Of a DNA stretch of 64,000 bases, positions 43,066 through 51,466 are shown piece after piece. The translations under genes and the position numbers were made by a program. The DNA comes from Gp1-AA122 sp036378535 (GTDB taxonomy: Bacteria > Acidobacteriota > Terriglobia > Terriglobales > Acidobacteriaceae): assembly GCA_036378535.1 (NCBI GenBank), contig DASUWH010000024.1, positions 1-64,000 on the forward strand, given 5' to 3'. Each line of letters starts with the position of its first letter. Position 1 is the stretch's first letter. The notes beneath the pieces are model-generated. The model was not told where the DNA came from, searched no databases, and saw only the letters and a list, made by a program, of their open reading frames with translations.

Positions 43066-43089
43066 TGGGCGGATAGTAGCAAAGCGGCT

Positions 43090-43170
43090 CGCTTCTAGCC
43101 ACTAGCTTCTAGTGGCGCTCCTGTGGAAGAGCGGCTCCTTCTGTGGGCAGCACGCCAATGCTTTTAAGAT
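43090..43170. repeat. tctagccactagcttctag repeat and cggctcctt-type unit
   Basis: Between ruvB and the glyoxalase-like gene lies a cttctagccactagcttcta tract, followed by gtggcgctcctgtggaagag and cggctccttctgtgggcagc, a diverged copy of the family at 9.5 kb. No gene is seen. Confidence 0.4.
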
Positions 43171-43198
43171 GCGCTTCGCACTCCGGGCTTGGTTGAAG

Positions 43199-44134
43199 CT
43201 ATTGCCCAATCACTCCCAACCGTACCCCGTTGAGCTTCTTGCCATCGAACCAGGTAACCCGCTGGCCAAACCAATTCCGCGCGCTCGATAAATGGAACTT
43301 CTTCATTGCGCCGTTGAGGTCTTGAGTCGCGAGCAAGTACGCGACCGGACTCTCGCCATCCTTTGGCAAGCGGTCGGCAAGCCAGGAATGACCGCCCGAA
43401 GGAGACGCTAAGATCACCGGCTCACCGGGGAAATATGCCAGCTTGGCCTCGAAATCTCCGTGCTCCTCGGTCAGGGGCGCGGCCCAGCCGTAGGCTTTGC
43501 GAAAAAGCGCGATCGCTGTGTTCAGGTCGTTCACCCCAATAACGGCGACCTCGACGCCGCTAAGGCCGGAACCGTGTACGGATTTGGACGTAGCTACCCG
43601 CCATTCGCGCGGGGTGCGGTCCTGAATCAGAAACGGCAGGGTGGCTCCCGCCGATCCCGATCCCACCTTAGCGGTATCCCACTCGATATTCATGCCATCG
43701 GGTTTCTTCCGGCTGCCCAACGTCGGCCCTTCCACCGCCATGCCTACCGATTTCAGACGCGCCACTTCCTCGCTGATGTCTTTGGGTTCAACTGCCCAGG
43801 CGCAGGGTCCGGCATTGTCGGCCATGAGCTTGCCCCAACCGCCCCCGTCGCCCTGAACGCCGGCCTGTGGCGCGATCAGCTCGATGTAGGATCCGTCATC
43901 GAACCCAAGCAGCGCCATGTGGGTCCCGCCTTTCGCATGCGGCCCGCCGTAGTCAGTGGTCAGTCCGGCCGAAGCGAACGCCTGCTGCATCGCCTCCAGA
44001 TTCGATCCACACACCGACACGTGGTCGATATTGAGAAATACCGAACTTCCCGAACCTTCCGAAAAAACCAAACCTGCGAACAAGATGACGGCAACCCCGA
44101 ATGAGCATTTCACGATTCGCTTACGCGTGGTCAT
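43199..44134 (-). CDS. Exported glyoxalase/VOC-like protein
   Basis: A 311-residue protein with a signal peptide (VKCSFGVAVILFAGLVFSEG). The body opens LNIDHVSVCGSNLEAMQQAF, then GGTHMALLGFDDGSYIELIA, typical of the glyoxalase-like domain of the vicinal-oxygen-chelate superfamily. A second copy follows (GVEVAVIGVNDLNTAIALFR, LAYFPGEPVILASPSGGHSW). Metal ligands His and Glu are present in the first half. Substrate unknown; export makes a detoxifying glyoxalase role less likely. ATG 44134 is chosen. Confidence 0.75.
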   Translation of the reverse strand: MTTRKRIVKCSFGVAVILFAGLVFSEGSGSSVFLNIDHVSVCGSNLEAMQQAFASAGLTTDYGGPHAKGGTHMALLGFDDGSYIELIAPQAGVQGDGGGWGKLMADNAGPCAWAVEPKDISEEVARLKSVGMAVEGPTLGSRKKPDGMNIEWDTAKVGSGSAGATLPFLIQDRTPREWRVATSKSVHGSGLSGVEVAVIGVNDLNTAIALFRKAYGWAAPLTEEHGDFEAKLAYFPGEPVILASPSGGHSWLADRLPKDGESPVAYLLATQDLNGAMKKFHLSSARNWFGQRVTWFDGKKLNGVRLGVIGQ

Positions 44135-44284
44135 ATGCACCTCGGCTTGCGGCCTGCATGGTAATCCCAAACCGCAGAAGGTTCAAACAATTGCAGTTGG
44201 GCGGCAAGTGCCGGGGTATCCATCTCAATACATGGCAACGCCAACGCCTATTCCCGCCGGACCCCGGTGGTCTACAATTTCGGC

Positions 44285-45022
44285 ATGCGCACAGGCTGGC
44301 GCGGGATTTTCTTCTGCATGGTCGGCTTCACCGCCCTTGCGCACGCCCAGAACAATCCTGCCGCCAAATCGAACGACACATCATACGTGACCTGCGGCGA
44401 TAAAGCAGCGATATCCCGCACAGTCACCAGTGATATCTACATCTCGCCCGACGGCAAACGCCGCGCTTACGCCCAGGTCGTAGCTAAGGCGGTAGCCGGA
44501 CAGTTAAACCCGGAACGCGCTTTCCGGATGTGCGCGAATAATTCCCGTCTCTTTGTCGGCGCGGATGCGGACTCTTTCGATCTCGTCTTCCTGCAGGAAG
44601 CAACCGATACCGAAACCGGGGACTCGCTCCGCATCGTCGACTGGTCCTCCGACAGCCACCGGTTGCTGCTGGAACTGGCACAGTGGCAGTACGATTCCCC
44701 TGGCATCACTCGTATGCCGCTGGTTTATCAGGCCGAACTCGGCGTCTTCCAGCAACCCGATCTCAGCCGCGCTTTTCACAAGCAGTTCGGCATTGACTGT
44801 TCGCTGGATGTGCACGTTGCCGGGTTTTCCGCAGATGGCAAGATCGTGATTGAAACTGCGCCCCTGACCCCCGAAGAAGAGGAAGTGCTTGCCATACCCA
44901 GCTGCGCGCGCAAGAAGAGCCAGTGGGTGCTCAGCGTTTCCAGCGAGTCAATAGTGCAGCTGCCCGAGACCGCGAAAATCGCTCACAACGCGAAAGTGGA
45001 AGAGCAGCCTCCCGCCAAATAA
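44285..45022 (+). CDS. Exported hypothetical protein
   Basis: A 245-residue protein with a signal peptide (WRGIFFCMVGFTALAHAQ). The body is mainly beta (DIYISPDGKRRAYAQVVAKA, ADSFDLVFLQEATDTETGDS, RIVDWSSDSHRLLLELAQWQ) with two Cys pairs and a charged end (ESIVQLPETAKIAHNAKVEE). The DGKRRAYAQV and WSSDSHRLL words recall periplasmic TolB-like propellers, but there are too few repeats to say. ATG 44285 chosen. Converges with nadC. Confidence 0.6.
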   Translation: MRTGWRGIFFCMVGFTALAHAQNNPAAKSNDTSYVTCGDKAAISRTVTSDIYISPDGKRRAYAQVVAKAVAGQLNPERAFRMCANNSRLFVGADADSFDLVFLQEATDTETGDSLRIVDWSSDSHRLLLELAQWQYDSPGITRMPLVYQAELGVFQQPDLSRAFHKQFGIDCSLDVHVAGFSADGKIVIETAPLTPEEEEVLAIPSCARKKSQWVLSVSSESIVQLPETAKIAHNAKVEEQPPAK

Positions 45023-45033
45023 CGGGATGTACG

Positions 45034-45912
45034 CTAAGCGGTCGCGATTCTCATGCTCATATCGACCGCGGGCGCGGCCTGTGTCAACGCTCCGATAGTG
45101 ATAAAGTCGACGCCTGTTTCGGCGTAAGCGCGCACATTTTCGAGAGTGATCCCGCCTGAACATTCCAGGGGAACGCGCCGGTCTAAACCCTTTAGCCGTT
45201 CCACCGCCGCGCGCACATCTTCCGGGCTCAAGTGATCGAGAAGAATGGCCTCGCCGCCGTACTTCAGGGCTTCGTCGAGTTCATTCAATGAGCGCACTTC
45301 GACCTCGATAGGCTGCGAGCCGCGACGGTTGTGATGGGCCCGCTCCAGGGCCGTTCCGATGCCCCCGGTCAGCGCCACATGGTTGCTCTTGATGATGACT
45401 CCATCGGACAGATCGAGACGATGATTTTGCCCGCCACCACACCGCACCGCATACTTGTCGATTATGCGGAAGCCGGGCACGGTTTTGCGGGTATCGAGAA
45501 TCCGCGCCTTGGTCCCCGAAACCGCGTCTACATATTTCCGCGTGAGCGTGGCAATGCCGCTCATGCGCTGCAGAAAGTTCAGGATTACGCGCTCGCAGGA
45601 AAGAAGTACGCGCGCATTGTGGCGCACAACCGCCACCGATTGTCCCTTGTGCAAGCGCACGCCATCGAAAATGGACGGATGGGTCGTGACTTCATAGTGG
45701 GCGGTTACGGCCCCGTCCAGCGACGCGTACAGATCCAGAATGCGGGCGATGCATCCGACCCCCGCTAGAATGCAATCCTGCTTGGCGATGATGGTCGCCG
45801 CCGCACGCTGGTTGGCATCAATACAGGCATAGCTGGTGGCGTCCCGCGTGGCGCGGTCCTCCAGCAGCGCATTCTCGATAATCGCCGTCGTGCGTCGCGA
45901 ATTCCAGTCCAT
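45034..45912 (-). CDS. nadC: Nicotinate-nucleotide pyrophosphorylase (carboxylating)
   Basis: A 292-residue enzyme that turns quinolinate and PRPP into nicotinate mononucleotide, in NAD synthesis. Family blocks: ALLEDRATRDATS, SCERVILNFLQRMSGIAT, DTRKTVPGFRIIDKYAVRCG followed by GGQNHRLDLSDGVIIKSNH, and IEVEVRSLNELDEAL, LECSGGITLENVRAYAETGV, DFITIGALT. All active-site Arg, His and Lys positions typical of the family are present. The start ATG at 45912 is preceded only by two dispersed repeats, so no Shine-Dalgarno is visible. No nadA or nadB nearby. Confidence 0.96.
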   Translation of the reverse strand: MDWNSRRTTAIIENALLEDRATRDATSYACIDANQRAAATIIAKQDCILAGVGCIARILDLYASLDGAVTAHYEVTTHPSIFDGVRLHKGQSVAVVRHNARVLLSCERVILNFLQRMSGIATLTRKYVDAVSGTKARILDTRKTVPGFRIIDKYAVRCGGGQNHRLDLSDGVIIKSNHVALTGGIGTALERAHHNRRGSQPIEVEVRSLNELDEALKYGGEAILLDHLSPEDVRAAVERLKGLDRRVPLECSGGITLENVRAYAETGVDFITIGALTQAAPAVDMSMRIATA

Positions 45913-45915
45913 GGT

Positions 45916-45978
45916 GCGTAGGGACAGGTGCCCTCACCTGTCCGGAACCACGTAGGGACGGCCGCCTCGGCCGTCCGG
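45916..45978. repeat. Two stacked repeats upstream of nadC
   Basis: The unit gtagggacaggtgccctcacctgtcc (45918-45943) is followed by cgtagggacggccgcctcggccgtcc (45951-45976), two members of one family with different palindromic arms (acaggtg...cacctgt and acggccg...cggccgt). They lie directly before the nadC start codon. Confidence 0.65.
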
Positions 45979-46040
45979 CCGAGCAAAGCTCGGCTGTTGC
46001 CTGCCCTAACCCATCACTCTGCCGAGCTTTGCTCGGCTGC
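45976..46040. repeat. gccgagcaaagctcggctg inverted pair
   Basis: GCCGAGCAAAGCTCGGC (45976-45993) is followed 31 bases later by GCCGAGCTTTGCTCGGC (about 46021-46037); each is a hairpin with a 3-5 base loop. They fill the gap between nadC and the end of valS and could act as terminators in either direction, though no T run is present. Confidence 0.5.
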
Positions 46041-46084
46041 CCAGGTCCTGAGCGAAGTCGAAGGAGGGCGTCTGGGTCTCGTAA

Positions 46085-48901
46085 TTATCCCAGTTCTTCC
46101 AACTGCTTTCTGAGTTTATCGCGAAGAATCCTTAGTTCGTCCAGCCGACTTCGCATGCCATCGACTACTTTACCCGGAGCCTTACTCAGAAATTGATCGT
46201 TACCCAGTTGCCGCTGCTTGCTTTCGATCTCCTTTTCGACCGCATCCAACTCCTTCTGCAGGCGGGCTCGCTCAACCTGGGTGTCGATTTTCCGCTCATA
46301 CACGACGTGAACATCGAAGCGCGCCGTGTTCCGCGATCCACCTTTTTTGGCTAGCGAGGTTTCCACGAAAGCGATCGTTTCCACATTGGCCAGGCGCTCC
46401 ACTGCTCCGCGGTTTTGCTCGATGAGCGCACGCGTAGCCCGATCCTGCGCATAAATCTCGACCGGCACTTTCATCTTCGTTTCGACTTTGAGCTCCGCCC
46501 GCAAATTGCGCACGCTGACGATCAGATCCTGCAGAATGGCCATGTCGGTCTCGGCTGCCAGATCGATCTGCCGCTCGTCGACTTGCGGATACGGTGCCAG
46601 CGCAATCGACTTTGCCGGCGCCTGCCCTTCGTAAATCGCCTGCCAGATTTCCTCGGTTATAAACGGCATGATCGGGTGCAGCAGGCGTAACGCAGCTTCG
46701 AACAAGCGAACCAGGTTGCCCGCCGCGACCCGCACTTCGCCGCCGTTGTCCGAGTTCAGCCGCGGCTTCAGCAGTTCCAGATACCAGTCGCAGAACTCGG
46801 TCCAGAAAAAGTTGTAGATGCCACTCGCCGCCTCATGGAAGCGGAAATCTGTCAACTCAGCGTTGACGTCCTTGGTGACCCGGTTGAAACGCGAGAGAAT
46901 CCAACGATCCTCCAATGTCCGTGCTTCAAAGCCACACACGCCACCAGCTGACGACTGACGACTAACAGCTGACGACTGGTCCGCCGGCTGATTCATAAAC
47001 ATGAAGCGCGCCGCATTCCAGATCTTGTTGGCAAAATTGCGGTAGCCCTCGGTCCGGCTCTCGTTAAACGCAATGTCCGTCCCCGGCGCCGCCATGGCCG
47101 CTAGCGTAAACCGGGTCGCATCTGTGCCGAAGCGGTCGATGATCTCCAGCGGATCAATTACGTTTCCTTTGGTCTTCGACATCTTCTGCCGCTCAGCGTC
47201 CCTCACCAGCGCGTGAATATAAACCTGCCGGAAGGGCACGCTGTCATCTTTTTTGTCGCCCCAGCCGCTGGCTTTCTTAATTGCGGGATCCTGCTGGTGC
47301 CCCTTCATGAAGTGGCAGCCAAACATGATCATGCGCGCGACCCAGAAGAAAAGTATCTCGTAGGCGGTAATCAGCAGCGTCGTGGGATAGAACACTTCCT
47401 GGTCGCGCGTCTTCTCCGGCCAGCCCAGGGTCGTGAAGGGCAGCAGCCCCGACGAGAACCAGGTGTCGAGCACGTCCGTATCCTGCTCCAGCTTGGTGCT
47501 GCCGCATTTCGGGCACTTTGCCGGCGTCTCCCGGGCCACGATCGTCTCGTTACAGTCGCCACAATGCCACACCGGGATGCGGTGTCCCCACCACAACTGG
47601 CGCGACACCGGCCAATCCCGGATGTTGTTCATCCAATTCAGGTACACCTGCTTGTGATTTTCCGGAACAATCGAGACTTCTCCGCTTTCGACCACGCGAA
47701 TGGCCGGCTCCGCCAGCGGCTTGATCTTCACGAACCACTGCTCGGAAATCCGCGGCTCGACCACCGTCCCGCAGCGATCGCAGGTTCCGAGCGGAACCAT
47801 GTAGTCCTTCGCGGAAACCAGGAAGCCTTGCTCCTCAAGATCGGCGACCACCCGCTCTCGCGCCTTAAAGCGGTCCAGGCTCGCATAAGGCCCCGCATTG
47901 GCATTCGTGCGCGCGTGCTCGTCGAGGATCTCGATCTGCGGCAGGTTGTGGCGACGCCCAGCTTCAAAGTCATTAGGATCGTGCGCCGGCGTCACCTTCA
48001 CCGCCCCGGTGCCAAATTCCGGATTGGCCAGCTCATCGAGAATGATCGGGATCTCCCGATTCATCAGCGGCAGCCGAACCTTCTTGCCATGCAGATGCCT
48101 GTAACGCTCGTCCGTCGCATTCACCGCGACCGCAGTGTCGCCCAGCATGGTTTCCGGCCGCGTCGTCGCCACCGTGATGAACTCGCGTGGGGAAGGCCGC
48201 TCCGGCCGTCCAGCGGCGCTCTGCGCCGCCGTCTGATCAGACTCCAGAGCCGTCTCGATCACCGGATACCGTATCTCCCAAATCTTTCCCGGAACATCCG
48301 AATGCTTCACTTCCAGATCGGAGATCACGGTCTCGCAGCGCGGGCACCAGTTGGCGATGTACTTCCCCCGATAGATCAGCCCTTCCTCATACAGCCGGAC
48401 GAACACTTCGCGCACCGCGCGCGACAGGTTCTCGTCCATGGTGAAGTACTCGCGATCCCAATCCACCGACGCGCCCAGGCGTTTCATCTGCTCGAGGATG
48501 GCGCCGCCATATTCGCGCTTCCACTCCCAAACGCGCTCCACAAACTTTTCTCGCCCCAACTCGCGCCGATTCTTGCCTTCTTTAGCCAGCTGGCGCTCGA
48601 CCATCATCTGCGTCGCGATCCCGGCATGATCCGTGCCCGGCAGCCACAAGGTGAGGAACCCCCGCATGCGATGCCAGCGCACGATGATGTCCATCTGCGT
48701 CTGGTTGAGCATGTGCCCCATGTGCAGCCGCCCGGTCACATTGGGCGGAGGTAGCAGGAGCGTGAACACCGGCCGCTTCTCTCCCGGCGGAGGCGTCGGG
48801 ACGGAGAACAGCTTCTCGGTGATCCAGTACTCGGCCCACCGCTTCTCGATAGCGGAAGGCTCGTACGCTTTGGGCAGTTCGCGGGACATCGGAATCTTCA
48901 T
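46085..48901 (-). CDS. valS: Valyl-tRNA synthetase
   Basis: A 938-residue class I synthetase that loads valine on tRNA-Val and edits mischarged threonine. HIGH motif is seen as LHMGHMLN, KMSKS as KMSKTKGN; the CP1 editing domain includes FITVATTRPETMLGDTAVAV. The C-terminal coiled coil (ARLQKELDAVEKEIESKQRQ, LRDKLRKQLEELG) is typical of ValS. Two stretches look like dispersed repeats that were inserted in frame: 46944-46984 (QSSAVSRQSSAGG) and 48190-48240 (DQTAAQSAAGRPERPSPRE). Both are surface regions of low conservation, so the enzyme is probably active. Confidence 0.97.
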   Translation of the reverse strand: MKIPMSRELPKAYEPSAIEKRWAEYWITEKLFSVPTPPPGEKRPVFTLLLPPPNVTGRLHMGHMLNQTQMDIIVRWHRMRGFLTLWLPGTDHAGIATQMMVERQLAKEGKNRRELGREKFVERVWEWKREYGGAILEQMKRLGASVDWDREYFTMDENLSRAVREVFVRLYEEGLIYRGKYIANWCPRCETVISDLEVKHSDVPGKIWEIRYPVIETALESDQTAAQSAAGRPERPSPREFITVATTRPETMLGDTAVAVNATDERYRHLHGKKVRLPLMNREIPIILDELANPEFGTGAVKVTPAHDPNDFEAGRRHNLPQIEILDEHARTNANAGPYASLDRFKARERVVADLEEQGFLVSAKDYMVPLGTCDRCGTVVEPRISEQWFVKIKPLAEPAIRVVESGEVSIVPENHKQVYLNWMNNIRDWPVSRQLWWGHRIPVWHCGDCNETIVARETPAKCPKCGSTKLEQDTDVLDTWFSSGLLPFTTLGWPEKTRDQEVFYPTTLLITAYEILFFWVARMIMFGCHFMKGHQQDPAIKKASGWGDKKDDSVPFRQVYIHALVRDAERQKMSKTKGNVIDPLEIIDRFGTDATRFTLAAMAAPGTDIAFNESRTEGYRNFANKIWNAARFMFMNQPADQSSAVSRQSSAGGVCGFEARTLEDRWILSRFNRVTKDVNAELTDFRFHEAASGIYNFFWTEFCDWYLELLKPRLNSDNGGEVRVAAGNLVRLFEAALRLLHPIMPFITEEIWQAIYEGQAPAKSIALAPYPQVDERQIDLAAETDMAILQDLIVSVRNLRAELKVETKMKVPVEIYAQDRATRALIEQNRGAVERLANVETIAFVETSLAKKGGSRNTARFDVHVVYERKIDTQVERARLQKELDAVEKEIESKQRQLGNDQFLSKAPGKVVDGMRSRLDELRILRDKLRKQLEELG
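46944..46984. repeat. cagctgacgactgacgactaac repeat inside valS
   Basis: The direct words cagctgacgact, gacgactaa and cagctgacgact belong to the ctaacgaccaacgact family found between genes elsewhere. Here they keep the reading frame and add about a dozen residues at the edge of the catalytic and anticodon-binding parts of valyl-tRNA synthetase. Confidence 0.55.
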
Positions 48902-48905
48902 TGAG

Positions 48906-49050
48906 CCGGGTGCCCCACCCTTGCGCTTTAGCGCAGGGTAGGGGTGTTATGAACTACCTGCCCCACCCTTCCGCTTCAGCGCAGGGGCAGGGGTGTTATC
49001 AACTGGGTGCCCAACCCTTGCGCTTTAGCACAGGGTGGGGGTGTTCGATT
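48906..49050. repeat. Three tandem copies of a 49-base repeat upstream of valS
   Basis: Copies at about 48909-48955, 48956-49004 and 49005-49050 each read gtgccccacccttgcgcttt followed by agcgcagggtaggggtgtt, with a palindrome made of ccctgcgc... gcgcaggg. Spacing is 47-49 bases. Each unit can fold as a hairpin. They lie just before the valS start codon and would be transcribed in its leader. Confidence 0.7.
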
Positions 49051-49430
49051 CAGCCTTGAGCCGCACCAAGTTTCAGGAATCCCGCTTCTTCCAGAGACGC
49101 GACGAAGCGCTGAATGCAGCTGAATCCTTGATATTACAGGCGGCTGGAAAAGGGGGTCAAACGAGTGCGGGGGATAATGGATGCAGCAGCGAAGTGCCAG
49201 CACTCTAATTTCGCTAATCTCGCGAAACCAGCATAAACACTGGCTGACATGCATGCGACATGCGCCGGACCATAGTAAATACTAGCGATTCTGCATGTCG
49301 TACTGGCTAAGCAGAGCGAGTGCGCGCGCGAGCGGGGGATGCCGAACCTGGTTGAACATACCCTTTCGTAAGACTTTACAGGAAGTACCTGATACCACTA
49401 AACTGGCGGGCCAGTCCACAATAGACATGC
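49051..49430. other. Gap without a gene, left flank of the mobile region
   Basis: No reading frame with family features, no tRNA-like fold and no further copies of the known repeats were seen. The valS promoter may lie here. The composition appears to change towards lower GC from about 49.3 kb. Confidence 0.35.
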
Positions 49431-49721
49431 ATGTCAAATCCTGCCACAACACGGCAAGGTTACAGAATCAATGTTCGCGCAAGCCTCCGCGCTATTGTGG
49501 GTTGGTTTGCAGAGGTGATTGGTGCACCCGCCATCATCCGCGAATTCGAGTACGTTGACCCAATCACGAATGAGGCCGTCTATCTCTCAACGGGAACACG
49601 ATACTCTGTGCTCCACGTTGGAGATAAACGATACTTTTTCGAGCGTTTAACCGGCCGGTTTGACGGAACCGGTCAGTTACTTGAGGAGCGTGTTGCCGAC
49701 CGGCTGGAACTCTTGAACTAG
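49431..49721 (+). CDS. Small hypothetical protein
   Basis: A 96-residue soluble protein (YRINVRASLRAIVGWFAEVI, VDPITNEAVYLSTGTRYSVL, VGDKRYFFERLTGRFDGTGQ). No family recognised. It converges with and overlaps the end of the GIY-YIG-like gene by 45 bases. Its composition looks unlike the host genes to the left, so it may belong to the mobile region. Confidence 0.45.
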   Translation: MSNPATTRQGYRINVRASLRAIVGWFAEVIGAPAIIREFEYVDPITNEAVYLSTGTRYSVLHVGDKRYFFERLTGRFDGTGQLLEERVADRLELLN

Positions 49722-49970
49722 CGCATATTCGCGCTGGGTTCTTGCCGCATCGCCATCTATCGCTTCTGCAAAGAAGTGGGTTATACCGGAGACCGGCGGA
49801 TTGTTGAGATGGACTCTCAGTCGCTCCGGCAGGTTTCCGGTCTTTCCCACATAAAGGATTCTGTAATAGCCGTCGCCGGTCGGCTTGGCTAAGCCGTACA
49901 CTCCCCCGACTTGGCGTATTCCAGCAATCCCAGTCTCATCAAAAGTGAATGGACCGTATTGGAAAGGCAT
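49677..49970 (-). CDS. GIY-YIG-like nuclease domain protein
   Basis: A 97-residue single-domain protein. GGVYGLAK and, after a short insertion, ILYVGKTGNLPERLRVHLNN give the GIY..YIG strands, with the helix Arg; the C-terminal Glu may be the one in TQREYALVQEF. GIY-YIG domains cut DNA as homing or repair nucleases; a stand-alone copy beside a Cas1/PolB element may be cargo. Catalytic Tyr, Arg and Glu positions are present but the family is diverse. Confidence 0.6.
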   Translation of the reverse strand: MPFQYGPFTFDETGIAGIRQVGGVYGLAKPTGDGYYRILYVGKTGNLPERLRVHLNNPPVSGITHFFAEAIDGDAARTQREYALVQEFQPVGNTLLK

Positions 49971-50657
49971 TTGCGGTTGCTACCCCCTTTCTAAAATTTG
50001 CTTCCGATCAAGCCTTCAACAACTATGAAACGTAAGTAGCCGGGTAAGCTATAGGCGAAATGCCTTAGCTGTTGGTTACTTTTGTAGGCGGTATTTTTAG
50101 CCGGACGCGAAGCTATGAATCCAGCAACAATCCTTTTGATGACGGAACATCGCGGAACGGATACTGTTGAGACGGCAAACGATGAAGTTTTCGGCGCGAG
50201 TACCACAAACATCTCCAGTCTTCCATCGCCGGGCATCCAATGGCGACCGAAGTGTGGTCACTCGGATTTGAAGAGCTAACCTACGACACGCTTGCCCGGT
50301 TTACGTGCCGCGACACACCCTTAAATGGACATTCTTAACATTGGCGCGCCTATCCACGCCGGGGTTCCGAGCTCAGTTCCGTGGCTCTCAGACCACGTAG
50401 AAACCGCCCAGACAATGTGATTGTGTGCTGGTGTTCAAAGGCAATCAAGAGGGGGAATCCAGTTTGTTACTGTCAAGCCTTCTTTGTTTTCATGAGTCCC
50501 CCTTCGCCTAAGTTCCCGCAGATCACCCCTGGGTGCTGGGCCCGCCGCGCTCGCGAGCGACACGCGCAGGGCTGAGATGAGCTAAACTGCTCGGGCGCGC
50601 GCTCGATGCGCTTGGGTTGCGCTGCCTATTGCCTTCCGGCTCAAACGCGCGACAATA
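49971..50657. other. 687-base stretch without a recognisable gene
   Basis: No convincing reading frame. It contains cttaaatggacat at 50320-50332, repeated with one difference at 58306-58318, and a GC-rich part at 50520-50640. The rest shows nothing recognisable. Confidence 0.35.
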
Positions 50658-51113
50658 ATGAGGCCAAATACGAGTCATTCAAGTGCGGAGCCTCCGATCT
50701 TCTCTCGACCTGAAAAGGGATCACACCTGTTCACCATTCAGTACGAGATCGACATGCTGGAGTTCTGCTACCAGGCCCTTGTGTCCAACATTGGACAATG
50801 GGGAGACGTTAGAATGGCTTGGGCAATGCTGGAAGCGTTCTTATTACATTATAGGAATCTAATTGAGTTCTTTGGCAGCAAGGGCGATCTGAAAGTGTCT
50901 GAGCCCGACGTGTGGTCGCCCCGAGCCCTCAAGGGTGATGAACTGAAAACAATTTCAGATCGAGCACTCTGCAAAAAGTACCGTGGGCCAATTTCTGCCT
51001 ATCTTCAGCACTGCACAAAGAAGCGTGCTCAGCTTGATCGCAGCTGGAACGTGGTAGAGATGTATAGGGAAATCAGTCAGCTGATTGCTAAATTTCGTGC
51101 GATATTTCCCTAA
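50658..51113 (+). CDS. Hypothetical helical protein
   Basis: A 151-residue protein, mainly helical after a hydrophilic start: HLFTIQYEIDMLEFCYQALV, MAWAMLEAFLLHYRNLIEFF, KTISDRALCKKYRGPISAYL, NVVEMYREISQLIAKFRAIF. The pattern of an E-x-x-L-x-H-x-R-N helix recalls HEPN-type proteins, but the R-x4-6-H motif is not clear. It lies left of the casposon-like operon on the plus strand, with the next small gene 43 bases on. Function unknown. Confidence 0.45.
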   Translation: MRPNTSHSSAEPPIFSRPEKGSHLFTIQYEIDMLEFCYQALVSNIGQWGDVRMAWAMLEAFLLHYRNLIEFFGSKGDLKVSEPDVWSPRALKGDELKTISDRALCKKYRGPISAYLQHCTKKRAQLDRSWNVVEMYREISQLIAKFRAIFP

Positions 51114-51156
51114 TCTGCAAAAATAAGCTGAATGTCCGATCCGAGGAGAGAAACGT

Positions 51157-51384
51157 ATGCCGGTGAGCACCGAAAAAAGGGTAGGCACAGAGTTACCCTT
51201 CAAAACATTTACTACGCTGGAAGGAAAAAGTCTGCTGGTCTTCCGTACTTCTGGCGGTGAATTTCACGTTTTCAAAGAAGTTGAGGCAAAGGAAGCTGCA
51301 AAGCAATGTGGGGCCGATCCCGACAACCTTGGAATCAGGAACAACACGCGAGACCTGTGGGAATATCTGTGGGAAAAAGAGTAG
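51157..51384 (+). CDS. Small hypothetical protein
   Basis: A 75-residue protein with GAGGAGAG upstream of its ATG (good Shine-Dalgarno). It reads as a small mixed domain (ELPFKTFTTLEGKSLLVFRT, GGEFHVFKEVEAKEAAKQCG). No family recognised. Together with the previous gene it probably forms one transcript converging with the polymerase operon. Confidence 0.5.
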   Translation: MPVSTEKRVGTELPFKTFTTLEGKSLLVFRTSGGEFHVFKEVEAKEAAKQCGADPDNLGIRNNTRDLWEYLWEKE

Positions 51385-51466
51385 CCGTTCGCAAGTTCGA
51401 ATGAGGAGTCTCGATGTCGGTTCAGTTCTCGTTAGATTTAGCCGCTGTGTATCGATATGCTGCCAC

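Noticed and set aside
47213..48754. A 513-residue plus-strand frame antisense to valS
   Set aside because: It is the mirror of a well-conserved synthetase gene and its product is His/Arg/Pro-rich without family features.
48906..49050. The three tandem repeats as a CRISPR array
   Set aside because: The copies are directly joined without unique spacers of constant length, are only three, and differ from each other; they resemble common intergenic hairpin repeats.
49991..50236. A minus-strand gene at 49991-50236
   Set aside because: No ribosome binding site, no family features and no coding-like pattern.
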